This document shows, piece after piece, positions 11,401-23,575 of a stretch of 64,000 nt of DNA. A program made the translations under genes and the position numbers. Positions within the stretch are counted from its first letter, which is position 1. Each line of letters begins with the position of its first letter. The stretch covers positions 39,512,507 through 39,576,506 of the forward strand of contig CM067086.1 in the NCBI GenBank assembly GCA_034008185.1, read 5' to 3'. The notes beneath the pieces are model-generated. The model was not told where the DNA came from. It searched no databases and saw nothing but the letters and a program-made list of their open reading frames with translations. Source of the DNA: Gorsachius magnificus. Lineage: Eukaryota > Chordata > Aves > Pelecaniformes > Ardeidae.

Positions 11401-12977
11401 ATCGAGTCATTGTAAAATAATCTCATTTGCTTGAAGTCTCAGCCACTTGGCACCCAGCCAGCCGAGGGTGAAGAGCCAGACACTTAATACACGAAGTTCC
11501 TAGCAACTAGAAGTCTGCAGGGAGCAGGAGATTGTATTACCAGCAGCCGAGTGAACAAGATCTCAGATATTACAGAGAAATACACAGAATTCAGGTTTTG
11601 TGGGCCTTCCTGGTCTTTTGTAATAGATCAGAAGCAGGAAGACAGGCATTCATAACCAAAGGGGACAGAAACCTGTATGTCACGTATAAACTGCATGACC
11701 CTATGAATGTGGAGTAAAAACGTTAGGAGGTTAACTTCCAATGAAAGGAAAATAGAGGGAATGACACAGCCAGCCTCATTCACCACCATTTTAAAACCTA
11801 GTAACTCAGTTAAGCTCTGTGAATTTCCTGCCCATAGCTAACAGTCATCTTTTCTAGCAAGACAAAAAAAAACTTTTGAGTTTGGTTGGTTGAACTTTCA
11901 AATCCTCTTCCCCGCCCTATCTTTTCTTACACAGCAAAAGAAAGAGGCAAGTAAAGTGACATATAAGTAAAAAGAGTAGTTCCATTTTTTTCATTCAAAA
12001 ATAGTGGTGGTTAATCCATTTAGCTCTGACCACATTCATTTTTCTTGAGTGTTACCGCGAGCCATGAATTCTCAGTGCGCACCACAAGGAACAGATTCCT
12101 GGCCAGTGCAGGATTCAGAGAATATGCCCAAGACCAAACCAAGCCAGACCAGCTGCAGCTAGGTGCTTCTGCTCTACATCCTTTATGCGTGATACGTACC
12201 CAGCATTTCCCATGCCCGATATTGAACGTTCAAGGTGCTCCATACACAAACATCTACTGCCACATGCTCACTACCCACATGCCAGCTAACACCCTTTGCT
12301 CCATCCAGCTCCCAACATTTTTACCTGTTCCTCAAGCACTGAAGGGGTCACTGCAATCATAAAAAACATTTAATGATAATTTGGAAACATAAATCAAAGT
12401 ATTTTCCCCCAGCATGTTCAGGTGTTTTGATTCTCTACAGGTGGCAGAGTTCTTACTATGTATCACTAAGCCATGAAATAATGGATGGATGTGTTAAGAT
12501 TCTGACAAACACATCCCTTTCATTGTAACAGATCCTCTGTAACTGCAAAGAAAAAATTTGGGTTTTTTTTCCTTGCAATGTTAATGAAAGTTCTTTAGAG
12601 ATAATATTAGTGCGTCTTGAACAGCTTCTCTTTTTTCTTCATAGCAATGAATACTTCTATTCAACTAATTGTGTATTATCTATCAGCAGGTAATTTCACC
12701 TCAATTATTTCTTGCTTCTAAAACCAGTGAGTGCACAACTGTGCGAGAACAAAACTATAAACATTTCAAATATGCACTGATTCGAGTACAGTGATCCAGC
12801 ATGTGATCTTGAACTGCCAACATGTATGGCTTCAACGACAAATGACATTTCAGAAGCCCAAAGCAATCCCCGAAGAATGCTTCATGGGTTACGTCACCTT
12901 TGATTCACTTTACACAATGTACCATTTAGAAGCCTATGTTGATCATTAATTGCTATGCTCCAACAAGGTAAATAGGT
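8477..12977. other. AT-rich non-coding DNA, nothing recognised
   Basis: No exon or interspersed repeat is recognised over 4.5 kb. Open frames (for example 9958-10296 minus, 112 codons; 12045-12362 plus, 105 codons) match nothing I know and have no convincing splice or start context. Short T and A runs occur near 9312, 10762 and 10981. Confidence 0.45.
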
Positions 12978-13218
12978 ATAGAATCATATAATCATTTAGG
13001 TTGGAAAAGACCTTTTTGATCATCAAGTCCAACCGTTAACCTGGCACTGCCATCCTACCACTACACCATGTCCCTAAGCACCATCTTTTAAATACCTCCA
13101 GGGATGGGGACTCGATCACTTCCCCAGGCAGCCGGTTCCAATGCTTAACAACCCTTTCAGTGAAAAAATTTTTCCTAATGTCTAGTCTAAACCTGCCCTG
13201 GCGCAGCTTGAGGCCATC
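12978..13218 (-). mobile_element. CR1 3' end, truncated
   Basis: Read on the minus strand, this is the last ~240 bp of a CR1. It runs from the C-terminal coding region (the AGACTAGACATTAGG-like and TTCACTGAAAGGGTTG-like segments) through the 3' UTR to a TTTCCAACCTAAATGATT end and an ATTCTAT tail. It is moderately diverged from the usual avian consensus as I remember it. Severe 5' truncation is typical of CR1. Confidence 0.92.
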
Positions 13219-13552
13219 TTAGGTACCTGAAACTGGATATGGTGCACTGACAGATCAATCTGATTTTCTGGAATTTTCAACAGGGTAAAATGACTGAGGC
13301 CATGAATTAAAAGCACCTGGTAATTGCTCTTACATACAAGAAGTTAAAATTGACTTTGAAGAACTAGATTCTCTTGGTTCATATTCGTTTCTCATTGCTG
13401 TGCTGACCATTTGTAACCTGTACCACAGTAAAACCTACAATGTAGTAAGAAAGCAAAAAAAAAAAAAAGTCAAATAGAAAGAATGAAATATATCACTGTC
13501 TGTTAAGAGGATGCATGCAAGCAGAAGTTCTGTTCTGTACAATCAATTATAT

Positions 13553-13670
13553 TTTCCTACCAAATTATTAACCAGAAACATATTTCCATATTGTGTACCT
13601 AGGCACAGAAGAAAAATTTTTTTTTAAAAAAAAAAAAAAATTTCCTCACCAAATTATTAACCAGAAACAT
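13553..13670. repeat. Duplicated ~29-bp segment flanking a poly-A insert
   Basis: The same ~29 bases (starting tttcct and ending aaccagaaacat) occur at 13553-13581 and 13641-13670 with one inserted base in the second copy. Between them lie 59 bases ending in T9A15. The arrangement resembles a target-site duplication around a tiny poly-A-tailed insert, but local tandem duplication or slippage explains it equally well. Confidence 0.7.
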
Positions 13671-14638
13671 CATTTGGAGAGTCAAATCTGAATACAGACC
13701 AAAGTACTGGGGCCAGAAAAAATTTTGCATACACAGATGTGGATTTCATATCCATAGGCAGGTGCACATTCAAATTACATGCAAGTTTACATTGTGCTTA
13801 TTGGTTTCTGACCACTCCCTCCTTCCCACCCACTGGTTCTTCTTTGGACCTATCTGATTAGAGACTGCAAATCATCTTCCCCCACAACCACAAACCTGGC
13901 TGTAGCATGAACCTCTGTTTATAGCCTACAGAAGTCTGTGCAGATAACATCCTTCAGAAAGCCAAAAAATTCACTGCTCAGAAAAAGTTACGTTTCAGAA
14001 AAGCCATAACAACTCCTCATGTCTCACGATACAGCAGAAAATACAGATATGCAAGGTGGGGCGTCTAATATTAACCACTTAAAAGATAATTAAATAAGGG
14101 GTAGTGTAGAAATCTTCTTTGCAACCATTTATATTTGTTTTCTTGTACAGGTAACAAGACAAAATGTTTAGTGCTCTTTAGTGCAATAATAATACATTTA
14201 TCATTCCTCAACATCACTCAAAATCATTCCTACTTGCAAACTTGCCTATATTTTGTGAAATCTCTTGTCTTAAATACAGGTCAGTTCCTTTTTTGCTCTA
14301 AAGTTTTTACAGGGACAAAAGTGAGGAAAATGACTACTCTGCAATGCTTGTCTCAGAAAAAAGAAGTCGGGATGAGGACAAATCACCTGTAGCTTGGTCT
14401 GCTAGACCAAAGAGCGCATGCGGACTTTCCCACACCACAGCAGCCTCCTCCTCCTCCCTTCCCCCTGAACTACAGCTTGCTTTGAGAGAAAAGCACTTGA
14501 TGTCACCCAAAAGCCCCCACAACAAAAACAATGGAATCATCTGATGCTGAATGAAACCAGTTGTATTTCTGAAAAAGCTGAAAGAAGAAAAAACCAAAAC
14601 GAAACAAAAAAACCAACCAAACTATGCTTTAAGAGGAA

Positions 14639-14643
<5 letters not shown>

Positions 14644-14682
<39 letters not shown>

Positions 14683-14697
14683 AGAAAAGAAAAAAAA
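14644..14697. repeat. Poly-A / A-rich tract
   Basis: A run of 29 A followed by GAAGAAAAAAAG-type sequence to 14697. It is preceded by A/C-rich sequence (14580-14640). There is no recognisable retrotransposed body upstream. Confidence 0.9.
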
Positions 14698-17600
14698 TCA
14701 TTCTGCCAATGATTACTTCTGCCAAACTGGAAAAGAATCCTTCTGGTTAAAATGAAATATGCATAAATATACAGGAGTGACAAAAGACTATTTTTTTTTG
14801 CTTTCAGAGCACTATAATTTTACTTAAATGGTAGGTGTTCTTTCTAAACAGAATGACATTTCAAAGAGACATCCAATCCTGTATTTCAAACGCAGCAGTC
14901 ATCTCTGAAACAGGGTCTTCAAGAAAATTTCAAAATAGCAAGAAGCAAATTAGTGAAAAAAAAACTTATGAACTGTATTTTGAACAAAACCATAATCATC
15001 AGGAAACAAATGCACCTCTCCCTACCCCCCTTCTCCTTCCTCCAAAGTCCGTGCCTGCATAAAGATATACGAAGCCACTAAACCACAGAGTCCAACCGCA
15101 ATGGCTGAATAACTCACCATGCATCAGCAACATTTTACATGAATGCCTTCCCTTGAGATTTGGAAATAAATAAAAATATATATAACTAAGTTATCACTGG
15201 AATTACTTACTAAATTAGACATCAACACTCTGCCTCACCACATCCAGCAGAAACACATTGTTATATCATTAAACAATGACCGGCTGAGCTCACATTCAAC
15301 AGAAACTGGATCATAAAAGAACATTTTGAACTAGATTTTAGAAGTCAATTAACAAAGATGATTTCCACTGAAATCAAAAGATTTGTGCTAATTTATAGCA
15401 AAGCAGAGCCCAGATAGAAACACCTTTTTTTAAGACATATTATATGGGGATGCAAGATCTGATGTTAACATTGTTATTAAAACTTTACAGACTTTTACCA
15501 AGAAGTACAATGTTGTATTTAATCTTAACCAAGTATAAAACCTAAGTGTGAAAATGGAGGTGTGCCCCTGAAAAACATAAACAAATTCAGTAGAGTGGGA
15601 TCTGTTCATGCCATAGTACAAAAGCACTGGTAAGACGTCAGTGTGGGTATGATGCATAACCTCTACAGTCCATTGTCAATCAATAAATTACCAATTGATT
15701 AGGTGGAAAGAAGATAAAACTAATATGATTAAGAAAATGGGTAGTGTATACTATGGGATGAGACTAAGCTTTGTTTGGTGAATCTGTCTCAATGAACCTG
15801 AAAGAGAAAATACTGGTAACTTACACATATATCAAGATCTAGAACAGAAGGAAAAAGAGAAGCAAAACAGCCTCACAGAAGGGAGTATCGGGTGACTAGG
15901 AAGAGAGTCAGGATGCATATTTAAAGAGGATTCCTTAGCTTCAAAGAAACTTATCTTTTGGATAGCTTTTCCAACTAAAGCCCTAGGGGCAGAAAGCCAA
16001 ATCTTCTTAAAAGTCAAGTTTGACAATTTCATGACACAAGTTAAATGACAGGAGTGTCTGCAGCAGCAGACAGTAACACAGGAGATCATTTTCAGTCCTA
16101 GAACCCTATTTGAATGTAAAGGAAAAAAACCCTCGTCCATGTTGCTACTAATCTTAACAAAATACTAAGTTATTACTAATCTGTTAATCAGTTTTATCCT
16201 CTTAGAAGTAAGCACAATGAACAAGCTGCAGAGGCAATGCAAAAATCTTTTGAACCAAGTTAATATTAAGCTGAAATCTGCTGAAATCTCCCAGAGATAA
16301 ATTTTCACACTGTTTTGTACTATCTTGTGGTAAAGAAATAGGGTAGAAAGCATTAACCTTTACTAATGTGTAAATATTTTAATACAAATGATAACTAAGA
16401 TAATTAAAATGATGCAAGCTTTCCTCCAGAAAGGTCTTAAAGTTTAATAGAAATATGAAAACAAACTCATTGATTCTATTTTCATTTGCCCGGGATTTTT
16501 TTCCTATTGACCTGAGAATTCTTTTGTAACCTTTTCTATATAATATACCCATCTGTATTACTATATTAGCTCTTTGTCGCTCTAACATCTATATACATTA
16601 TGAAAATTCAGTTTACATATTTTTTAGACCAAGCTATTTCTGCTGATGCTACATGTCCAAGTGAGTCTTTCGTACACAGATTTATTTCTGAGGTGCTGTC
16701 TCACAGGTACACTGGAATTACCATCTAGGCTGACCTACCTGCTGGCAGGGAAGGAAAAAAAAAAAAGCTGTTGGCAAAAAGAAGAGGAAAAAACCTAAAG
16801 CACTGCTGCTGCTGTGATGGTGTAGGAATACAAACAACCCTCAGCACTGCACAAGCAACAACCACCTGTCTTGCTCTCTTTCTTACGGAGGCTAGCAAAC
16901 ACATCGGCACTCCCTTCGCCAATATTCCTCTCTGTCACACAGGTTCCAACCTCCTTTTCACTCAAACTGTAACATGGATTAACATTACTAAGAAAATTTC
17001 AGAACTGTTCTCAACTGTACTTATTTGTAGAGCCACCGCTTCTACTTCAGGGCTACAGAAGGGCTGGTGTGATTTTTCCAAACATATCAGTTAACACAAA
17101 AAAATGTTACCTCTTCCTACCGCAGAAGTCAAAGACCATGGTTTTAAATGTTTTCTGTCTTGCTTTTGAGTTTTATAATGAAACAATATAAATCTTTTCT
17201 TGTCCTTTGGAATTCTTTTCATTTAACATTGGACCTTCTCTCTTACATTCTGCCTTCAGCCACCCCTACAACAGAGCCTACCTTCACCAGCCCTAGTATT
17301 TCTTTCCAATAAAGCTTCATTGCTACCACTGGCATCCATACCTTCTGTGGTGTTTCAGATATCATTCAAATTATCGTTACGTCCTGCTTTAAGTTTGATA
17401 CTCTTCTACTTTGACAGTACTTTAATCTTAGGGCTTTTTCAGTGGGCCGGATATTGCAATGTCCCTATCCCTACAGGCAAGTGCTGTAAGACTCTTTCTG
17501 ATTAATGCTCTCTTTGTTCTTCTGCATTCTTCATGTGAGAATGATTTCATCTGCTTATACAATTTTAATAGTTTATTTTTAATTAATTGATAATTGCAAT

Positions 17601-20400
17601 AATTTTTTATTTTATAATTTACCTTTATTTACTATTTTTAAAATATTTTTTCCTATGTAATTATTTTCATAACCGGGTATCTTTCATCCCCAGCAAGTCG
17701 TCTGACAACTCCCCCCACATGCTTATCAACTTCAATCTAAAAAGATTCAAAAGAAAACTAATACAAAGCAATTTTATTGGGACCGATGGGTTATACTTGA
17801 AAAATGTTAAAGAATGTTAAAGAATGATCTGGCACTGTTCATTTCTGAAAAGGCAGCTTTCTGCATCAACGTGATCTTAGTCACTGTCTTTGAAAACAGT
17901 CAAATCAAACTTAGAGGAGGAGGTTACAATAGCACTAACACATCCTGCAAATGCAAAATCACAATGAATGCAAAGTAAGTGTTTAGCAATACGGATGCAC
18001 AGAAGCAAGCAGCATTTTGTCACAACTTGAGGAGCAACAATAAGGGGTGTCAATCTTTGGGGTTTTTAAGTTTCTTTTTGGAAATTCAGATAATACTTTG
18101 GTTTTTAAACAACCCAAGCTAAAGAGGTTGCAGTAACATCACATACCTTTTGATTGCCTTCTGATTGAACGATGTATTTGCCTGCTAAATCTACCCGACA
18201 CAATACCTAATCACTTGTTGCCAGAAATTCCTCCCCGTGGGAACCTGTCTTTAAGCAAGCAAAAGGCAAAGTAGTGTCACATTTAAGTCTAAGAAATTGA
18301 AAACCAAAATCCAGAGTTTGAATTTCTAGAGGCAAACTTCCCATTTCTCTTTTAAATGAATATGATCTCCAGTACCTCAGTGGTACAGTTTAAGGAGTAT
18401 TGATTTTGCGTTGGTATTGGTACACAGTCAGCATCACCAGGAAACTGGAAATCACTGTTATGCAAAGTCCTCCCCATTCTTGCCTCCTGCTCCTCAGAAC
18501 TGAGTTACCACAGCAACAAGTGAATGTCTACGCAGCAGTTACCACAATCAATGTATGCCATTGTAGAACGGAGTCTGTCGACACTGTATCTGGTAATTTA
18601 AATATCAGCAAACACAAAGAGTTTTAGGAAAAGTAAGAATGATTCAATCAGAACTTTAGCTGAGTGCCTACACGCTCACAGAGCTAAATACCCAGTGGGT
18701 GTACCGCACACAGTCAGTCTTGACTTTATTCAACAGCAAACATTCCCAGCAGAATATTTGCGGTAAATTTTAATATCACTTTCTTCAGCCCTCTCTTGTG
18801 GCTGAAAAAAGGTAACTATGTGGTTACATATGCACACATATATGTATGTATTTTCATCTGCATGTAAGTTTGTATACACACAATAAAAATAAACCAATGG
18901 TCAGTATTTGTAAGCATGAAGTGAGGGATGAATTAAAGAGATTACAGTACCACAGGACTAGTATTTTTCCTTGGTAAACCCTCACTGGTACAAAATGTTC
19001 ATTCATTATTGCACCTGAAGTGCGCAGTAATGCAAAGAAGAAATAACATCTGCTATCCCGAGGACAACTGCAAATGATACAGAAATATTTTTCCACATAA
19101 AAAAAAAAATGTACCTACAAACTGTCTTTTATTAATAATCCATTTCAACTGTGGTTGGAACCACTATGCTGACAGGAAAACAGTGTGTTTAGGAGCTTTG
19201 AAGACCCTAATAAACACAAAATGGTTTCAATATTGACCTAATTGACCAGTAGTACTAAAATATTGCCTAAAAATACTTTCCTTATTTGGCTTAACAGACA
19301 GCTGCAGCAGTACAGGAGGCTAAAGAACAACTGCCTGCACCAGTTTGCTGGGTAGTTATGTTGCAATCTGTAACCAAATAGATATTCAACTTTTTAAATG
19401 AAAAAACTTAACAAAGCGTACATACATATTAACCATATATTCCCAGCTTCATCCACTTACTTCCCCTGAGCCCTGTATTAACCATACATATTTCCATCAT
19501 TTCTCTGCCTAATCACATCAGTGAAAACTTCTTACAACTTTACTCACACGGAAGACACATTTAGTTCATGAAGATTTTATGTAAAAGACAAGAATGAGCA
19601 GATACAAAGTTCAGTCAGGCTCTGGCAAACAAAATCTTTATTGAGGTTTATTTCAAACCTTAATACTGAAATAGCATTTATATTCTTAGCCTGTAATTCA
19701 TGAAAGTCTTTCTATAGATTTGAAAAATTCAAATAAGAAAAACAAGTATTGTCACCTTCTTATTCTGCAACTCAAAAAAAATTGTCCATCAGGTTAACGT
19801 GATCACAAATGCATGATTAACGTGTTCCAATTAACACTAACATCCTGAGTTTAGAGACAGCATTACCTGTGCTACACTGTGTCAAAAGCCTTCCCAAAGT
19901 CCCCACAACAGCAACCAGTTTCCATTTTGGAGTCCTGGGATGCAGAGGCCAGTCTTCCAGCAGGCAGCCCTGAGTCTCCCAACCAGAACTATGCTGGAAG
20001 AACACACGTGTCACCCTGAATTAGCGTCACAAAACCTAGAACATGATGTAGTGTGTCAAGTGGGCTGGCCCAGTCCCACCTTCCTGAGACACCTGCATCT
20101 TTCTGGTATGCCAGTGCTTAGGTCTGTTACTTCACACAGCAACATAAAAATTTAGATTGAATAGAAATACAAATGTCAAGAAGTTTGAGCCAGCAGAATC
20201 AAAGAAGTGGCCATAAAAGCAGAAGGAGGGAGCAGCAGCTGGGTCCTGCCTCCTGCTCCACTGCAACCTGCACGTTAGGCTTGAGAGGGAAAGCTAAGGG
20301 TCCTTCAGCCACAGGATACTGGAGGAAAGGACCAACTCACGTTGGTCTGCTTCTGCTGTGGAAAAACACCACGCTAATCATATTTCATGTTGTCTTATGC

Positions 20401-20447
20401 TTGCCACAACTTTGTAACAAACCCAGAGAGAGCATCCCTTCCATTGT
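20401..20447 (+). repeat. 47-bp direct repeat, copy 1
   Basis: Starts ttgccacaactttg and ends cccttccattgt. It matches 23529-23575 at 46 of 47 positions. The flanking sequences are unrelated. No family was recognised. Confidence 0.85.
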
Positions 20448-21108
20448 ACAGCCCACAGCTCTCATGTCGTATCAATAATCAGGGGGAAGGAGAAAGGTAA
20501 AGCTCATGGGAGAAGCACTTGTGTTATCTGGGCACAATATTTTGCTGATGACCCATCTACCAGCTGCCTGAAATTCCACACAATCAGTCAAGATACATCA
20601 TGGAAGTCTAGTCCTTTCTCACCTGTCCCATCCACCAAAGCAAGCACCCACATAAAGAGTCACTGAAGCTTTCACACAATGCTAAATTCTTGCAGTGCTA
20701 AGTCACCAGTATTTCTTACTATTACATCCAAGAAATTCCTTCAAATCTAAAGCCATACAAGAGCGCACGGTCCAAGCGTATGGTGTCCACAGCCCTACAT
20801 CACACCCTTCTACAATAAGGTAAGCTTCCACAGGGATTTATGCTGCTTGGCACTTATCAGCCATTTAACAGTATGACTGAGATACAACAAGAGAACACTG
20901 AGCTGTGAGGCTTGCTGGGACCCCTTTGGAAGGCTGGACTGTTCAGAGTGCATCTGATGTAGGCAGATCATGCCCATGATGCATCTAGAGGTGAAACTCT
21001 ACCTATTGAACTCTATCTTCATTGGCCTTCCTAAGGGAACTACTTAAAATAAACAGTGTTAACCATCAGCGAGAGAGGATGACGGGATGAAGCGTGGAAC
21101 ACACCAAG

Positions 21109-21178
21109 ACAGAATCATTCCAGTTGGAAGAGACCTTTGGAGCTCATCTAGTCCAACCTCCTGCTCCAAGCATGATGG
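21109..21178 (-). mobile_element. CR1 3' terminus, short remnant
   Basis: A short minus-strand match to a CR1 3' end, with the usual AGAATCATTCCAGTTGGAAG and CATCTAGTCCAACCTCCTGC segments. About 70 bp remain; sequence beyond 21178 is not recognisable as CR1. Confidence 0.8.
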
Positions 21179-22342
21179 TATCTGCATACCCTCAGAATTA
21201 CCTGTTGGACCATCTGGTCCAAAACCAATGCAGTAAAACCACCTATTACCCTCCATTCAGAGGTATTTTTATTTTAAAATAAAAATCTAGCACCTTTTTA
21301 ACATGCATTTTGTTAAGACAAGATGATGACATATTTGCATAATATTAGATTTCACCTGAAGTAATTGTTCCACTATAACATTTCTGCTTGCATTGGTAGC
21401 TGGGGAATGCATTTCTTGGAGCCTTTTTTGTGTCAATGATATAGACACCTCAGCATCAAAAAAAATTTAAGTCTCACACCAGTATGAAATAGCATGGAAG
21501 AATAAAGTTTGTTCTATTAGCTAACGGCAGAAAACATGGACTTTCAAAACACAAGCTTCTAAAGCTGAATGCATTGGCAACACTAAATACTTTGTACTCT
21601 GAACAGGAAGAAAAAAATAAAAAATTCTGATTTCCTTAACTTACCGAAGTCCCCTCTCAATGGTCTGACAAATGATTGTGTTTTCTTTTTGGTTTTAGAA
21701 GTGCAGTTCAACACAAATTATGCATTACATTGACTAACTCCCCTGTAATCCTTCCCACTGTATTCTTTTGTTACAGATTTTAGCCTAGTATTCTAACAAA
21801 AAAGTAATTGAAAATATCAGGAAGAACTCTATTTCAAAGTGATGGAAAGAGATCTATGTTTTCCCGGTAGCAGTCTTGAAAAAAAACCTGCACTATCTTG
21901 GTAAGTATATTACACTACCAAATCTAAATTTTCAGGAGGTTTATTAAATTTAAGGTGGCAATATACTAAACACAAATGTTTTATCATCAGTCACCCCACT
22001 CCTTCAGGATCTGTTATGGAAAAATCAGCAGCAATTTCTAAGAGTTTTCAATGCAAAGACAGAGTACACCTGAAGAATGTACACTCATAATCCCCATGAG
22101 CAACACAGAGGTCATTAAATGTTTCTTGTAGTAAAAAGAAATGCAAATTGAGAGGTTAAATACCGCTAACTCGAAAGTGTGAATAAACGACATATTATCT
22201 AGCCACATATGAAAACACACAGATGTTTTCAAGGCCCATGGTCTGACAGAGGCTTCGCAGGGCGGGGGTGGGGGGACACGACCAAAACACTGACCACAAA
22301 GCTACTCAAATACATTACATATGTAATCTATAAATCTTAATT

Positions 22343-22372
22343 CCCCCCCCCCCCCCCCCCCAAAAAAAAAAA
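22343..22372. repeat. C19-A11 homopolymer pair
   Basis: Nineteen C directly followed by eleven A. On the minus strand this is T11-G19, a long uninterrupted G run that could form quadruplex-like structure. It is also prone to sequencing-length error. Confidence 0.9.
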
Positions 22373-23528
22373 TCAAAACCCCAAAAACTGCAGAACAATG
22401 AAACCCACATTGTTTTCTCAGGGGCCCATGGTTTCAAGTTTTTGCTCAAAACAGTCTTAGTATCATAACAAAAATCTTATCTTGCATTCCTGCTCTAAAA
22501 CTGATTAAGAGAAAAACAAATTGTTAGTATTAATAAAGAAGCACTGTGTAAAATGTTAAATAACTTGAAAATTTTTAATAAATATTCATGTTGGACTATC
22601 CCCTGCCACAACAAAAAGAAAAAAACATAAATATGCTTTCAGCATAAAACAATCATTAATTTCAAGTGGTACTTAATTAGTGAGTCTGGAACAAATTTAC
22701 ATAAATTCTCATTAGAACATAAAGCACATTTATTTCAACCTTCTAAGTAAAGCTAACTGTGGGTGAATTAAGGGTTTGACCATCCTGTGTCAGCATGGTG
22801 GTTAATGCTTTATCTCCTGTTTTCCAAAGTTTCAGTTTCCTGACACTACCTTCTGCAGACTCACAATCCTATCTAGCAAAACCAGCTACACATAGACAAA
22901 AAATTGCCAGTGAATTAAACATCTTTTAACAGAAACAGTAATTTTAGCAACCAATCATGATTTTGTTAGTTGCAATTGTCACACAGTTTGCATTTAAAAA
23001 GCTGCCGTGATGCTATGTAATTCCTACATGTTACTCCCTCATCCAGGGTAATTTACCACAATAGGTTTGGATTTATGGCCCCACAGTGCAACATTCAGTT
23101 TATACAAATGTTACCAGATGGAGGATTCACAGACATCCTCCGTATTCTAACACCTGAAGCAATTTGTGGCACAGTGGTCACAACAATTTTAAGTATGAGA
23201 GAGGAAACCCATGTCTCATCTTCCATTTTCTGGCCTGCAACATCTGGCCACTACTTCCACCTTCCCCAAATGTTTTCCTTCTTATTAGTCCATTACCAAT
23301 TCATTAACAATTATTAGGTAGAGCAGCTCCATGCTGATTTAGCATCATGTGCTGCGTTGTAATACAGTTTACCAGAACAAAACTCATAGCTTTTATCATT
23401 GAGTCATGCCCACATCTTCCCGCTTGCTGGGATGCCCCAGGACTACTGCTATGATGGGCCTCAACCAACCAAATGTTTTGCCAAGCAGTTTCTGCACTAT
23501 ATTCTAAAGAAGATATATGTCCATGCAA

Positions 23529-23575
23529 TTGCCACAACTTTGTAACAAAGCCAGAGAGAGCATCCCTTCCATTGT
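23529..23575 (+). repeat. 47-bp direct repeat, copy 2
   Basis: Same orientation as 20401-20447 and 3.1 kb downstream, with a single C-to-G difference. The flanks do not match outside the core, so this is not the remnant of a long recognisable segmental duplication. Confidence 0.85.

Larger units (their letters stand above)
13219..21108. other. AT-rich non-coding DNA with simple-sequence tracts
   Basis: No gene is recognised in this 7.9-kb stretch. It holds the 13.6-kb direct duplication and the 14.6-kb A tract (listed separately), A runs at 13457-13468 and near 16756, a 10-bp unit repeated about 2.4 times at 17803-17826, and a near-repeat of 'tattaaccata' at 19427 and 19477. The stretch 19850-20480 is slightly richer in GC and carries one copy of the 47-bp direct repeat. 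Confidence 0.45.

Noticed and set aside
11532..11717. 61-codon frame as a possible exon
   Set aside because: No recognised domain and no convincing splice sites or start. Length is within chance.
19850..19920. CR1-like 'gtgtcaaaagccttcccaaag' segment
   Set aside because: It resembles a phrase seen in some avian repeats, but the match is too short and unsupported on either side to call.
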